From: Planctomycetota bacterium
GTDB taxonomy: Bacteria > Planctomycetota > PUPC01 > DSUN01
Reading direction: 5' to 3'
NCBI GenBank assembly: GCA_035384565.1
Contig: DAOOIT010000022.1
Coordinates: forward strand, 1 to 64,000
Length of the DNA stretch: 64,000 nucleotides
Shown: in pieces, positions 33,827 through 41,994 of the stretch
Numbering within the stretch: the stretch's first letter is position 1
How the letters are laid out: each line of letters starts with the position of its first letter
Program-made: the position numbers and the translations under genes
Notes under the pieces: generated by a model
Database searches by the model: none
The model's input: the letters and a program-made list of their open reading frames with translations, nothing else
What the model was told of the DNA's origin: nothing

Positions 33827-36646
33827 GTGTACGAATCGATCTGGCAGGCAGTGAAAGCCGAGCTTTCGGGCGAGAGCGCGCGCGACTACACGGCGCGGCT
33901 GTGGGAGCACGCACGCTGGAACTCGTTTGAGCAGATGCGGCAGACGGCCGGCGAGATCGCCGCGATAATGCGTGAGACCGGCCTCGCAGACGTCCAGGTG
34001 ATCGAGTACCCCGCCGACGGCACGACCTCCTTCGGCGGCTGGGTGATGCCCGAAGCGTGGGATGCGGAGGATGCCTGGCTCGAACTCGTTGAGCCTGCCG
34101 AACCGCCGCTGTCGAGTCCCCCCGCAGGCTTCGAACCCGCGGGAGGTTGGCGCCTCGCCGACTATCGCTCGTGCCCGATGAGCCTGTTCATGTACTCGGC
34201 CGCCACGCCGCCCGAGGGGGTCGTTGCCGAGGTGATCGCCGTCGAGAATGCGGCGAAGGCGGAGTCGTACGACGGCGTGGACGTGGCGGGGAAGATCGTG
34301 CTGGCGGACGGCGTGGGCATCGAGACAGGGCTGAACGCCTTTGAGCGCGGGGCGGCAGGGGTCATCTCGGATGCGGTGAGGCTGGCCGGATCGCCCCAGG
34401 AGAAGGCCCCTGGTCACTTCGACCACGCGGCCCAGTGGCACAACTACACCATCCCGCCGTGGAAATCGCCCAAAGCAGGCTTCGGCTTCGCACTCGCCCC
34501 CTCCGATGGGCGCCGGCTGCGCGAACTGCTCAAGGCGCGGCCCGTGGTCAGACTGCGAGCCGTCGTCAAGACGCGGCGCCATCGCGGCGTGCTGCCGCTC
34601 GTGACGGGCCTGCTGCCCGGCGAGACGGGCGAGGAGATCGCCCTTACCGGGCACCTGTGCGAGCCCGGAGCCAACGACAACAGCTCGGGCTGCGCCCTGG
34701 GCCTTGAGGTGGTTCGGGCCATTAAGGCGCTCGCCGAAGCGGGCAAGCTGCCGAGGCTCCAGCGCGGCCTCCGCATCGTCTACTCGTTCGAAGTGCGCGG
34801 CTACCAGGCGTTCCTGGCCAACTGGCCCCACCTGCGGCGCCTCGTGGCAGGCATCAACCTCGACATGGTGGGCAACGACCTCAGCGACGCGCGGGCGCGC
34901 GCCACCCTGCTCACCAACTGGGCGGCGCTGCCCGCCGCCACCGACGCGCTGGCCGTCGAACTGATGCGCCGCCTCGGCCGCGACGACCCGCTCCTGCGCT
35001 TCCGCACTGACGAGGGGGCGTTGGTGGACAACCTGTTCGGGGAGCCCGCGGTCGGAGCGCCCATGGCGGTGCTCGGCTGCTGGCCCGACGCGTATTACCA
35101 CACGTCGCTCGACACCCTCGACCACATCTCGCCCAAGGCGCTGGCGCACTTCGGCCGGGTTGCGGCCACCTACTGCGCGTTCCTCGCCACGGCGGGTTTC
35201 CGTGAAGCGGCCTGGCTCGCGCGGCTGACGCTGGCATTTGCAAAGGAGCAGGTGGTCCAGGCGGCCCAGCGCGGCGAATCGCCCGAGCGCATCGAGCACC
35301 TGGCCGCGAAGAACGGCGAGCGCCTCAGGTGGCTCGCCCGCCTAGTCCCTGCCCGCTCGCTTGCGGCGACGCGCGAGAACCTCGAGAAGCACCGAGAGTG
35401 GCTGTGTCCCTGGTCGCACCTGTTCGAACGCGAGGAGATCGTTCAGCATGCCGAACGGTTGGGCCGGTGCCTCGCCGCCTTTGCCCGACGCGAGGTGAGG
35501 GCGGCCCGCGGGGATGAGCGTTACGCCCGGCGTCTCGGCATGTGCGCCAAGCCGGCCGTACCGGCCAAGCCCCCGGCCAGAGAACAGGAGCGCGCGAAGA
35601 GCCTGGTACCCGTCCGCACGTTCCGCGGCTCGGTGTGCTTCGAGTCGCTCGACGAGGCTGGGCGGAAGGAGCTCAAAGCCAAGACGGGATTGGCCGTGGG
35701 CTGGGGCGCTCCGCACTGGCTGGATCTGGCGCTCTTTCGCTGCAACGGCAAGCGCACGGCCCTCGAGGTATGGCGGTGGCTGCAACTCGAAGGGCAGGGG
35801 ATAGACCTCGCGCACCTGAACGACACGGTGGAGTTCCTCGCCGCGCGCGGCTTCGTGCGGTTGCGGCCCGTGCTCAGGCGCGACGAGGTTCGCGCGGCGC
35901 TCGACGTGCTCGGGGTGCCCCGCGGCGCGGTCCTCATGGTCCACTCGTCGCTCAGCCAGTTCGGCTACATCGAGGGCGGTGCCGATGCGGTGATTGACGC
36001 GCTGCTCGACGCTGTCGGCCCTGAAGGCACACTGGCGATGCCGACCTTGAGCTGTTCGTGGGTTGGCCGGCCTCCCTACGACCCCGCCACCACACCCTCG
36101 CGCGTCGGAGCCGTCACCGAGGCGTTTCGCAAGCGCCAGGGGGTGCTCCGCAGCCCGCACCCGACCCATTCGGTTGCAGCCTTCGGACCGCGGGCCGCCG
36201 AGATCGTGAGCGGCCACACGCCCGACCGGCCCGTCTTCGCTCCCGAGGGCGCCTTCGGCAAGCTCTACGAGCTGGATGCCTGGATTCTGATGCTCTGCAA
36301 GCTCGCGGCAAACACAACCATGCACATGGGCGATGAGCGGAACGGGCTGCTCCTCCTGGATTTCCTGGCCTATGTGATGGAGGGCGGGAAACCGCGCGAG
36401 GTGGTCGTGCGTCACGTGCCGTGGCACGTCAACTTCGAGCCGAGCTACGAGGCGATGCGGCAGCGGGGGCAACTCCGGTCCGCTCCGCTGGGCGAGGGCA
36501 CGATCCACCTGATGCGCGCCCGCGACGCCGTGGACGCCGCCACGGAGAGCGTTCGCCGCAACCCGCTGCTCGTCACCGGCGGCGAGAAATGCCAGTGCGA
36601 CTTCTGCCTGGCGATTCGCGCCAAGCTCGTGAGTGAGGGGAAGTAG
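33827..36646 (+). CDS. Fusion of M28/DUF4910-like aminopeptidase and AAC(3)-like acetyltransferase
   Basis: Protein of 939 residues without a signal peptide. About 110-215 resembles a protease-associated insert; about 230-530 is an M28/DUF4910-type metallopeptidase with 'GHLCEPGANDNSSG' (about 275-288), 'FEVRGYQAF', 'LDMVGND' and 'YYHTSLDTLDHIS'. A linker and small helical region (about 590-680) lead to an AAC(3)/Antibiotic_NAT domain (about 685-915) with 'LMVHSSLSQFGYIEGG', 'RSPHPTHSVAAFG' and 'NTTMHMGDE'. The C-terminus has a compact cysteine motif C922, C924, C927. The GTG start at 33827 has CAGGAG seven bases upstream, four bases after the DUF6807 stop. A natural acyl or amide substrate is more likely than an antibiotic. 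Confidence 0.8.
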   Translation: MYESIWQAVKAELSGESARDYTARLWEHARWNSFEQMRQTAGEIAAIMRETGLADVQVIEYPADGTTSFGGWVMPEAWDAEDAWLELVEPAEPPLSSPPAGFEPAGGWRLADYRSCPMSLFMYSAATPPEGVVAEVIAVENAAKAESYDGVDVAGKIVLADGVGIETGLNAFERGAAGVISDAVRLAGSPQEKAPGHFDHAAQWHNYTIPPWKSPKAGFGFALAPSDGRRLRELLKARPVVRLRAVVKTRRHRGVLPLVTGLLPGETGEEIALTGHLCEPGANDNSSGCALGLEVVRAIKALAEAGKLPRLQRGLRIVYSFEVRGYQAFLANWPHLRRLVAGINLDMVGNDLSDARARATLLTNWAALPAATDALAVELMRRLGRDDPLLRFRTDEGALVDNLFGEPAVGAPMAVLGCWPDAYYHTSLDTLDHISPKALAHFGRVAATYCAFLATAGFREAAWLARLTLAFAKEQVVQAAQRGESPERIEHLAAKNGERLRWLARLVPARSLAATRENLEKHREWLCPWSHLFEREEIVQHAERLGRCLAAFARREVRAARGDERYARRLGMCAKPAVPAKPPAREQERAKSLVPVRTFRGSVCFESLDEAGRKELKAKTGLAVGWGAPHWLDLALFRCNGKRTALEVWRWLQLEGQGIDLAHLNDTVEFLAARGFVRLRPVLRRDEVRAALDVLGVPRGAVLMVHSSLSQFGYIEGGADAVIDALLDAVGPEGTLAMPTLSCSWVGRPPYDPATTPSRVGAVTEAFRKRQGVLRSPHPTHSVAAFGPRAAEIVSGHTPDRPVFAPEGAFGKLYELDAWILMLCKLAANTTMHMGDERNGLLLLDFLAYVMEGGKPREVVVRHVPWHVNFEPSYEAMRQRGQLRSAPLGEGTIHLMRARDAVDAATESVRRNPLLVTGGEKCQCDFCLAIRAKLVSEGK

Positions 36647-36780
36647 CTTCCAGCGATTCGGCGCCGCGCCTTGCGGAGTGGCAAGACCACCTGAGGGCGG
36701 GACTCCCAACGGCGCCCCCCGGTTCGGAGGCCCGCCTTCAGGCGGCGGCTCATGCAGAAGACGCCGAATCGCCGAAAGCT
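36645..36780. repeat. Nested inverted repeat filling a convergent gap
   Basis: Outer arms 36645-36663 (AGCTTCCAGCGATTCGGCG) and 36762-36780 match at 17 of 19 positions when inverted. Inner arms near 36691-36710 and 36721-36742 match at about 18 of 21. The element spans from the stop of the M28/AAC(3) gene to the stop of the minus-strand gene at 36783. The inner arm recurs in the FAD-oxidoreductase gene at 8134. Confidence 0.65.
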
Positions 36781-36782
36781 CC

Positions 36783-37886
36783 TTAGGCGCGGAGCACGAG
36801 ACGCTCCTCGAACAGCGACTCGAACTGCTTCGCGGGCGAGCCGGCGGCGGCGATGGCCAGCTTGAAGTTGGTCTCGCGGCAAAGCTCGGCCAATGCCGTC
36901 AGCGTCTCAGGCGGCATCGGGGCGGGATAGTGCCAGACCACGTGAACCGTGCGGCGTGCCGCCGCGCGCGAGCGGGTGCAGGCCCTCAGGTAGCCCACGA
37001 GGTCAGCGAGCAGCCTCCGGAGAACTCTGCTGTCCGTCACGACGAAGCAGTAGCGCCCGAACCAGGCCGCGTCGAGCACGAATTCGCTCGTGGGAAACCC
37101 TGGGTCGTCCACCGTCACCTTGCGGAGGGGCCGGCCTCGGAGCTTCCACAGCGACCATCGGTAGAGCGGCGGCTCAGACTCGAACGGGTCGCTCTCGCCC
37201 AGGTAGATGAAGGTTTCGCCCTTTCGCACCAGGTCGGCCAGGTAGGCACGCAGCGCAGCAGGGCCGGACACCTGGAGGTGGACGACGCGCGTCTTGGGCC
37301 AGAGGGCGTCAATCATCCGCCCGGCGATGGGAATGGGTGGCAGATAGCCCTGGGTGCGATTGAAGCGGCTCAGGTAGTCGTAACCCAGCAGCGCAAGGGC
37401 GAGCCAGGGAACGAGGCGGGCGCAGAAGAGGTTGATGCGGTCGTAGCGGTCGGCGCGAAGGACGTCGGCCTCGGGCAGGCGCCGCGCCGGGGAAACGTCC
37501 GGCTCTTCGGACGCCGGTATGTTGTCGGGCGTGCCAGCCGTCACGGCTCCCGCCTCGCGCTTCTGCTTTCCCGCCTTGCGGTAGGCATAGACGGGCTCCT
37601 CGGCGGGCTCGCGAGGTTGGGGCTCGGCTGCTTTGCCCTCGGAGGCGCTGGCCTGCGCGGCCCGTAGCGCGGCCTCTTCGGCAGTTCGGTCTACCTCGAT
37701 CTCACTGATGCTCTGTGAATTGACCTTGGCGAGGACGAAGCCGGCCATGGACAGGGCGACCGCGGCGACGTAGGCCATCGTCCGCCGGCGGCTGCGCGCG
37801 AAGGCCACGAGAAGCACGAACGCCGCTGCCCATGCCGCCACCGAGGCGATGCCGACCACGCCGAAGTACGCGAACAGCCTGTCCAT
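36783..37886 (-). CDS. Membrane protein of unknown function (last gene of the ExbBD block)
   Basis: Protein of 367 residues that I do not recognise. Two membrane helices near the N-terminus (about 4-29 and 37-54) and one near 152-168 flank a charged, proline-rich region (about 60-150). The C-terminal 185 residues look soluble and alpha/beta ('RVVHLQVSGPAALRAYLADL', 'ETFIYLGESDPF', 'RYCFVVTDSRVLRRLLADL'). Start ATG 37886 follows GTGAGGC. It is 29 bases downstream of the DUF4159 gene and is the last of ten same-strand genes, so it probably belongs to the ExbBD-containing system. Confidence 0.7.
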   Translation of the reverse strand: MDRLFAYFGVVGIASVAAWAAAFVLLVAFARSRRRTMAYVAAVALSMAGFVLAKVNSQSISEIEVDRTAEEAALRAAQASASEGKAAEPQPREPAEEPVYAYRKAGKQKREAGAVTAGTPDNIPASEEPDVSPARRLPEADVLRADRYDRINLFCARLVPWLALALLGYDYLSRFNRTQGYLPPIPIAGRMIDALWPKTRVVHLQVSGPAALRAYLADLVRKGETFIYLGESDPFESEPPLYRWSLWKLRGRPLRKVTVDDPGFPTSEFVLDAAWFGRYCFVVTDSRVLRRLLADLVGYLRACTRSRAAARRTVHVVWHYPAPMPPETLTALAELCRETNFKLAIAAAGSPAKQFESLFEERLVLRA

Positions 37887-37915
37887 TGCCTCACTCTCTG
37901 CCTGTCAGTCGTCAC

Positions 37916-39481
37916 TCACTTCCGGTACTTGCGGGTGGCCTCGAGGTAGTGCGTGAAGGCGTAGTAGATGATGTTCACGCCCATCTCGAACGCGCCCTTG
38001 GCCAGCTCGGGCGAGAGGCCCGAATGGCCCGTCTTCCAGGCGTCGTTGATGTCCCCTGGATGGTAGAAGACCACCCATCGCCCCTTGTGCTTGATGCCCA
38101 TAGCGTCCATGCCGCCGTGGTGCCAGAGGGGCGGCGCTCCGTTGGGGAAGGCGTAGGGCATCTGGAAGATCGAGTCGTCGTCGGCGATCGGCACCAGGCG
38201 CTTGTCGGGGAAGAGCGCCTTGGCGAAGGCCCGGAACTCCCTGTCCCACCGCGCGCTGCTGGCGTCGGCAAACAGCATGCCGCCCCCCAGCAGGTACTCG
38301 CGGAGCACAGCCAGGTCGCCCTGCGGGATATTGATGGCTCCCGTGCCGGTCATGTAGACGAAGGGCGGCGCATAGCCCTTGCTGTACTTCCGCAGGAGAC
38401 GGATGGGATGGCTCTCGGAGCGCGCCGCCACGCGGAAACCCGTCACGCGGCGGAACTCCTGAAGGAAATTCAGGTCGGCGCGGGTCCGGGCGTCCATCCC
38501 GTCGTCCCAGTCCTCGCCGCTGTACTCCAGGCGGATGAAGCGGACCGGCTCGTTGCCCATGCCCTCGGGCCAGCCACCCTTCTTGCCGCCCCCTGCGCCC
38601 ATCTTGGCATTCACCGAGTTGGGGTCGGCGGCGTACGTCAATTGCGTCATCTGCTCCACCTGGCGCTGAATCTCCGAGTCATCCAGGTCGGGCACGTGAA
38701 AATAGATGGCCGAGTTGGGGTTGAGGACGAAGCGCCTCTGCTTCTTGCGTTCACGGCGCTGGACGGACTGGACGATGGCCACGGCCGGCTTGCCGCTGCC
38801 GAAGGGGACGAGGTAGTTGCGTACGCAGCCATAGGTTTCCAGGAGCAAGGGCAGCAGGATGACCGCCGCATGGGTGAGGACGCTTGCGATGAGGCTCTTG
38901 CGGTAGCGCGGGTCGTACCCGTGGGTGCGGAGATTCTCGACGATGCGGTCGCCCAGGAGCGGCCCCGAAGGGGGCCTCCCCGCATAGAGGCCCACCGTGA
39001 CGCGGCGCAGGGAGGTGATGTGCAGCACGGCAACGAGGGCGAAGGCAGCCAGGACGGGCCACAGCGCGCTCCAGCGCCAACCGGCCACGACCACAGCACT
39101 CGGGGACAACCCCTCAGGCGTCGTGGCGGCCACCCGCATCGCCCCCGTGACGCGCCAGGCAACGTAGGCATAGACCAGCCCGAGGAGATACGCCGCCACG
39201 CAGGCCCCGCGCAGCAGGGCAAGCCCCCAAGGTCTGCGTACAAGGCCCAGGAAACTCGATGCCAGAAAGAAGGCGGCAAAGAGGCCGCAGAGCACCGCGA
39301 AGGAATGGACGAGGCCGGGAATCTCCGCGTCGGCGAAGGCCCGCGCGGCGGCCTGCTGGGAATCCATTTGTGCGCGGCACAGCCACGGAAGCATCACCGC
39401 ATAGCGCGCCGCTACTCCTGCCAGCACGCCGAACGGCAGGCACAGGATGCACGGAAGATGCTTCTCGAGCCTTCGTCGCAT
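37916..39481 (-). CDS. Membrane-anchored DUF4159 protein
   Basis: Protein of 521 residues. About five membrane helices occupy residues 9-33, 54-80, 87-109, 137-159 and 195-217. The C-terminal soluble half (about 300-520) matches DUF4159: 'FVYMTGTGAINIPQGDLAVL', 'LLGGGMLFADA', 'MDAMGIKHKGRWVVFYHPGD' and 'INDAW', a glutamine-amidotransferase-like fold without an obvious catalytic cysteine. DUF4159 proteins are often found beside MoxR/DUF58 genes; here it is beside ExbB/ExbD genes instead. Start ATG 39481 follows AGGTGATG. The preceding TonB-like gene ends 68 bases upstream. Confidence 0.8.
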   Translation of the reverse strand: MRRRLEKHLPCILCLPFGVLAGVAARYAVMLPWLCRAQMDSQQAAARAFADAEIPGLVHSFAVLCGLFAAFFLASSFLGLVRRPWGLALLRGACVAAYLLGLVYAYVAWRVTGAMRVAATTPEGLSPSAVVVAGWRWSALWPVLAAFALVAVLHITSLRRVTVGLYAGRPPSGPLLGDRIVENLRTHGYDPRYRKSLIASVLTHAAVILLPLLLETYGCVRNYLVPFGSGKPAVAIVQSVQRRERKKQRRFVLNPNSAIYFHVPDLDDSEIQRQVEQMTQLTYAADPNSVNAKMGAGGGKKGGWPEGMGNEPVRFIRLEYSGEDWDDGMDARTRADLNFLQEFRRVTGFRVAARSESHPIRLLRKYSKGYAPPFVYMTGTGAINIPQGDLAVLREYLLGGGMLFADASSARWDREFRAFAKALFPDKRLVPIADDDSIFQMPYAFPNGAPPLWHHGGMDAMGIKHKGRWVVFYHPGDINDAWKTGHSGLSPELAKGAFEMGVNIIYYAFTHYLEATRKYRK

Positions 39482-39549
39482 GGGCTCACATCACCTGCCT
39501 TGCTCCCCGTCGGCACTGCCCGTGCAGCGGCGCGGCTCACGCAGCGCAA

Positions 39550-39984
39550 TCACTTGTTCGTCTCGTCAATCGAGAGGCCCAGATCGTCAGGTTGCTTGGG
39601 AATCTCGCCCTTCTTGGGCAAGTCGGTGATCTCTTTCATCACGGGAGACTTCTTGCGGGCCTCGTCGTCTGTCGAGGCAGCGTCTCTGGCCTTGGGCTCG
39701 TCCTGCCTGGCCGCGCCGGGTTTGGGAGCCGGAGGGCGCTCGGGCGCCGGAGCCGATGCCTTGATGTCCTCGGCCTTCCTGGCCTCGATCTGCTCAGCTC
39801 TGCGCCGCGCGGCCCCCTCGGGATCGATCCAGTGATCGCGGATGTAGCCCACCGAAGTCGCCGCCGCGGCCACCAGATGAATGGCGATGGCAATGGCGAA
39901 GCACTGAGCCACTCGAGTCTTCGAGAAGCCAAGAAGGAGTTTGTCGGGAGCGTATCGCTCGATCTCGGGACGTTCGGGGGGCAT
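39550..39984 (-). CDS. TonB-like single-span, proline-rich linker protein
   Basis: Protein of 144 residues with a short cytoplasmic head, one membrane helix (about 32-54, 'AQCFAIAIAIHLVAAAATS') and a long Ala/Pro/Lys/Asp-rich tail ('APAPERPPAPKPGAARQDEP'). This is the layout of a TonB or TolA stalk, but the usual C-terminal TonB domain is missing or reduced to a short acidic end. Start ATG 39984 follows AGGAG. It lies 16 bases after the second ExbD-like gene. A role in linking the proton channel to periplasmic partners is inference from layout and context. Confidence 0.65.
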   Translation of the reverse strand: MPPERPEIERYAPDKLLLGFSKTRVAQCFAIAIAIHLVAAAATSVGYIRDHWIDPEGAARRRAEQIEARKAEDIKASAPAPERPPAPKPGAARQDEPKARDAASTDDEARKKSPVMKEITDLPKKGEIPKQPDDLGLSIDETNK

Positions 39985-40000
39985 GGCACATCTCCTGGAG

Positions 40001-40426
40001 TCAGCGTTGCTTCTCCTCGGGTTCACCGACGGCGGCAATGATGCCGCCGGCCCGGGTGATGGCATCCATCACAGGCTCGAACAGGTCGCGCTCCGCTGCC
40101 CGGTCGCAGCGGAAGAGCACGGTTCTCGCATCGGGGGTCTGCGCGCGCCGGAGGAGCTCGGCGACCTCGGTTTCCACGGAACGGGCGTCGGGCATGCGGC
40201 GGCCCTGCACGTAGATGCGCCCCTGTGCGTCAATGGCCACCGCGGTGCGACTCTCGCGGAGACGTTCGAGGTTGGGCGCCGGGGGCGGCTGCACCGAGAT
40301 GCCGGCATCGCGCGCGAAGTTGCTGCAAATCATGAAGAAGATGATGAGCTGGAACGCGATGTCGGCCATGCTGGCCACGGGAATGATGATGCGCGCCCGG
40401 CGGCGACGGCGGCGTGGGGTCCTCAT
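40001..40426 (-). CDS. ExbD/TolR-like proton-channel subunit (second copy)
   Basis: Protein of 141 residues: a cytoplasmic arginine-rich head (RRRRRRAR), one membrane helix with the conserved aspartate in 'MADIAFQLIIFFMI' (D22), and a periplasmic ExbD/TolR domain ('RTAVAIDAQGRIYVQGRRM', 'TVLFRCDRAAERDLFEPVMDA'). Start ATG 40426 overlaps the last base of the first ExbD gene (TGATG), so the two are coupled. The two copies differ clearly in sequence, suggesting different roles or a heteromer around the ExbB-like pentamer. Confidence 0.85.
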   Translation of the reverse strand: MRTPRRRRRRARIIIPVASMADIAFQLIIFFMICSNFARDAGISVQPPPAPNLERLRESRTAVAIDAQGRIYVQGRRMPDARSVETEVAELLRRAQTPDARTVLFRCDRAAERDLFEPVMDAITRAGGIIAAVGEPEEKQR

Positions 40427-40839
40427 CAGTCGCCTCCCGTCTCGCGCACGATGCACAGCGTGCCGCCCGCTTGAGTGACGGCGGCCATGACCTGGAAGTA
40501 CTCGCGGTACTCCACTCGGCCGGCGGACTCGAGCATGACCACCTTGTCATCGCCGGTTCGGTCGCGGAGGTTGAGAGCCCGAAGCTCTTTGCGCAGCGTG
40601 GGGATATCCACCGGGGAGTTATTGAGGAGCACCTTGCCGTCTCGCAGGGTCACTGTGGTCGCCTTCTTTTCGTCCTGCTTCTCCGAGCGCTGGCCGGCAG
40701 GGAAGTCCGTGAGGAAGCCGCGCGTGGCGACCAGCGTGGTGGTGAGGATGAAGAAAATGATCAGCAGGAACGCGATATCGGAAAACGACGCAACCGGGAT
40801 GTCGTCCAGCCCATATTGGCGGCGTTCGCGTCGAAGCAT
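40426..40839 (-). CDS. ExbD/TolR-like proton-channel subunit (first copy)
   Basis: Protein of 137 residues. The membrane helix carries the conserved proton-accepting aspartate in 'FSDIAFLLIIFFILTTT' (D21), followed by a periplasmic domain ending 'VEYREYFQVMAAVTQAGGTLCIVRET'. Start ATG 40839 lies nine bases after the ExbB-like stop. In known systems such proteins sit inside an ExbB or TolQ pentamer and convert proton flow to motion of a periplasmic partner. Confidence 0.88.
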   Translation of the reverse strand: MLRRERRQYGLDDIPVASFSDIAFLLIIFFILTTTLVATRGFLTDFPAGQRSEKQDEKKATTVTLRDGKVLLNNSPVDIPTLRKELRALNLRDRTGDDKVVMLESAGRVEYREYFQVMAAVTQAGGTLCIVRETGGD

Positions 40840-40848
40840 GGGAGGTTC

Positions 40849-41496
40849 CTACTGGCGCACGCCGGCGCGGATGGCGATGAGGTCGAGGAGTTCCGAGGTC
40901 GCCTCGTCCATCTCGAGCTCGATGCGGCCGGACATGGCGACGAGGATGTTGTACGGGATGACGGCGGCGAGGGCGATCAGGAGGCCGGCCGCGGTGGTGA
41001 TCAGGGCCTCGGCGATGCCCGAGGCTACCCCACTCGCCTCGACGCCGGCCGCCGACAGCGCGCCGAACGAGCCGATCATGCCGGTCACCGTGCCGGTCAT
41101 GCCGAACAGCGGCGCGGCGCTGCCCACCGTGGTGAGCACGGCGAAGCGCTTCTCGACCGCCGTCATCGCGTGCTGCGTGCAGTCGGACATGGCCTTCTCC
41201 ATCAGGGCGAGGAGCGACTCGACGCGCGACGCCAGAGGGCGGTGGCGGGCGTAGGATTGCAGCCCGGCCAGCAGCACGGCAGCCACCGGGCTGGGCGTGT
41301 TGGCGCACAGGGCCGCCGCCTCGTCCACGCGGTCCTCCTCCACCAGGCCCAGCACCTTGGCGCGCAGCGCGCGCGTGTCGAGCTTGCCATGCCGGTAGAA
41401 GGCGTAGCCACGGTCGAGCAGCACGGCGACCGTGAAAACGCTGCACAGGACCAGGGGCACCATCAGGGGGCCGCCATCAACCAGCAGTTGGAGCAT
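40849..41496 (-). CDS. MotA/TolQ/ExbB proton-channel protein
   Basis: Protein of 215 residues, normal ExbB size. Three membrane helices are visible: about 7-32 ('GPLMVPLVLCSVFTVAVLL'), 110-135 ('GSAAPLFGMTGTVTGMIGSF') and 155-180 ('TTAAGLLIALAAVIPYNIL'). The last two carry the threonines and glycines typical of the channel lining. Start ATG 41496 follows AGAGGA. It overlaps the end of the upstream 147-residue gene by 20 bases and is followed at nine bases by the first ExbD. Energises the block's envelope system by proton (or sodium) flow; ion not determined. Confidence 0.88.
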   Translation of the reverse strand: MLQLLVDGGPLMVPLVLCSVFTVAVLLDRGYAFYRHGKLDTRALRAKVLGLVEEDRVDEAAALCANTPSPVAAVLLAGLQSYARHRPLASRVESLLALMEKAMSDCTQHAMTAVEKRFAVLTTVGSAAPLFGMTGTVTGMIGSFGALSAAGVEASGVASGIAEALITTAAGLLIALAAVIPYNILVAMSGRIELEMDEATSELLDLIAIRAGVRQ

Positions 41497-41920
41497 ACGT
41501 GTCTTCCTCTCGATGGATCTGGGCCAGCATCTGATAGCCCTCGAGTGGCTCGAGCCGCAGCCCGCGCACCCGATGGTGAGGGCCGGGCGCGAGCACGAGC
41601 TCGCCGGTGACCGCGTTATACGTGCTCTCGCCCAGGAGCGAGAACGGAATCCGCTCGGCGAAAGGCCTGGGGCCGTGAGCGACGAGGGCCAAGTCGCTCC
41701 GCAGCGCGAGAGCCCAGAGTCGGCGCGGCCCGAGCCAGCGCCCGACGTCTGTCCGGCTGCCCGTGCACACCGCGAAATAGACCGCCTCCCCCCCCAGGAA
41801 CTCGTGCGCCAGCCGACGCTCGGCCGGGCGCATGGCCGCCAGGGGCCCGGAGCCCCATTCCAGCGGGACGCACAGCGGGGGCGGCAGTTCGTCAATCAAG
41901 GCATCACGGTGCATGGACAT
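41477..41920 (-). CDS. Small PH-like protein of unknown function
   Basis: Protein of 147 residues without signal peptide or membrane helix. The alternation of short strands and a final helix ('LWALALRSDLALVAHG', 'FAERIPFSLLGESTYN', 'GELVLAPG', 'RLEPLEGYQMLAQIH') resembles a bacterial PH-like domain; this is a fold guess only. Start ATG 41920 has no good ribosome site; an ATG two codons later is possible. It lies between the 2726-residue gene and the ExbB-like gene and overlaps the latter by 20 bases, so it is part of the same transcript. Confidence 0.6.
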   Translation of the reverse strand: MSMHRDALIDELPPPLCVPLEWGSGPLAAMRPAERRLAHEFLGGEAVYFAVCTGSRTDVGRWLGPRRLWALALRSDLALVAHGPRPFAERIPFSLLGESTYNAVTGELVLAPGPHHRVRGLRLEPLEGYQMLAQIHREEDTYAPTAG

Positions 41921-41994
41921 GTCGTCGGCGCCCAGGACTCCAGTTGCCTGACGGATGCGATGGCCTTCGTTGCTGCCGCTCCGTGGGCTCGGAG

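Noticed and set aside
33827..36646. Aminoglycoside resistance gene
   Set aside because: The AAC(3)-like domain is fused to a peptidase in a metabolic context; the fold alone does not show resistance.
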